From the NCBI GenBank assembly GCA_013215025.1, contig JABSRR010000173.1:1-6624 (forward strand): DNA of 6,624 nucleotides, read 5' to 3'. A program made the position numbers and the translations under genes. This DNA is from Pseudomonadales bacterium. GTDB taxonomy: Bacteria > Pseudomonadota > Gammaproteobacteria > Pseudomonadales > DT-91. Of the stretch, positions 6,061-6,624 are shown piece by piece. Positions within the stretch are counted from its first letter, which is position 1; each line of letters starts with the position of its first letter. Below the pieces are notes generated by a model that saw only the letters and a program-made list of their open reading frames with translations, was not told where the DNA came from and made no database searches.

Positions 6061-6624
6061 TTACGCCACTGCAGCAGCATGCATGCTGGCAATTAATCGG
6101 TTGGGCATTGGAACAGCGAATCTAGCTGCTAATGCCTGAATAATATATTGCTCCATCGGCTCAATATCATTATCAAAACTGGCTGCCTCAGCCAATGTAT
6201 TAAGAATTTGTCCTTTAACTAAAGCATAAGCCTTATCAATTGTTTTAATGGCTGACATAAAACGCGTTATATCTGGCATACTACTCAAATCGATACTGCT
6301 ATCTGGCACTGAAATAGCCAACTGTTCGCAAGCATGCTGCATCACCTGTTCACGTAGTTTGATATTTTGCTTCGTGTTTGCGATAAAAACATGCAGTAAA
6401 CAGTGAACTGCATCTTGCAGCTGGCTAATATGTTTAAACTCGACCTTAATTTTTTTCTGCATAAAAAAATTCAAAATTGTCTGTTTTTGGGCTCGGGAGA
6501 TTTTACGATCCAAATATTTGTCGTGAAAGTATAAATTATAATTTGAAGTAGAAAACACGATGTATGCATCATATTCTTTTAGATTTAAACATGGCTTTCT
6601 AAGATGATAGACAAACACTATGGA
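6061..6624 (-). CDS. Unknown protein, C-terminal part or near-complete, first visible gene of the glycosylase operon
   Basis: The frame is open from the TAA at 6061-6063 to the right edge, giving 188 codons with no stop upstream. A GTG at 6616-6618 could start a 185-residue protein, but the gene may well continue beyond the window. The first 80 visible residues are basic, aromatic and AT-rich in coding sequence (YNLYFHDKYLDRKISRAQK), unlike the rest of the window. The last 45 residues (LNTLAEAASFDNDIEPMEQY and following to AVPMPNRL) recall the EF-hand-less TerB-like helical tail found at the end of some M48-type metallopeptidases, where a D-G-x-I-x-x-x-E pattern precedes a helix ending in PMP. 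That resemblance is weak. No zinc HExxH motif is visible in the part shown. It is followed after 2 bp by the glycosylase, so the two are probably coupled. Confidence 0.75.
   Translation of the reverse strand, partial: SIVFVYHLRKPCLNLKEYDAYIVFSTSNYNLYFHDKYLDRKISRAQKQTILNFFMQKKIKVEFKHISQLQDAVHCLLHVFIANTKQNIKLREQVMQHACEQLAISVPDSSIDLSSMPDITRFMSAIKTIDKAYALVKGQILNTLAEAASFDNDIEPMEQYIIQALAARFAVPMPNRLIASMHAAAVA

Noticed and set aside
6075..6088. Perfect 14-bp palindrome CAGCATGCATGCTG near the end of the unknown right-hand gene
   Set aside because: It lies in codons for Ser-Met-His-Ala, is built of ATGC repeats and has no clear regulatory position; probably fortuitous.

Overview
The window looks like an ordinary chromosomal segment of a gammaproteobacterium. 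The proteins resemble Enterobacteria/Pseudomonas-type families (YadG, YadH, long-form QueF, AlaA, MsrB), the base composition is moderate, and the single tRNA has an encoded CCA end. From memory, Pseudomonas aeruginosa has the same genes in the same general neighbourhood (queF, an ABC-2 ATPase/permease pair, then msrB beside an aminotransferase). A marine or environmental relative in or near Pseudomonadales is therefore likely, but the genus cannot be read from this sequence. No mobile element, CRISPR array, rRNA or phage gene was seen.

Layout. Positions 1-2522 hold a minus-strand cluster: ABC ATPase (yadG), ABC-2 permease (yadH, overlapping by one base) and queF (28 bp further on, running off the left edge). 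Positions 2523-2827 are non-coding; only a candidate promoter and a short direct repeat stand out. A minus-strand tRNA-Gly(GCC) lies at 2828-2903, with a strong sigma70 promoter squeezed against the end of msrB and a hairpin in its leader. msrB (minus) and alaA (plus) diverge from a 107-bp region containing a perfect 12-bp palindrome. alaA is followed 20 bp later by an unrecognised 157-residue gene. That gene ends 3 bp from the end of a minus-strand operon that enters from the right edge: a 185-residue or longer unknown protein, a family-6-type hypoxanthine-DNA glycosylase and a 104-residue unknown protein, with gaps of only 2 and 1 bp.

Function. The identifiable genes are housekeeping: a lipid or drug-type ABC exporter, queuosine tRNA modification, repair of oxidised methionine, alanine synthesis from pyruvate and glutamate, and repair of deaminated purines. 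I see no convincing undescribed multi-gene system. The best candidate for new biology is the glycosylase operon with its two unknown partners. The second is the conserved-looking small protein downstream of alaA, which may contain a winged helix.
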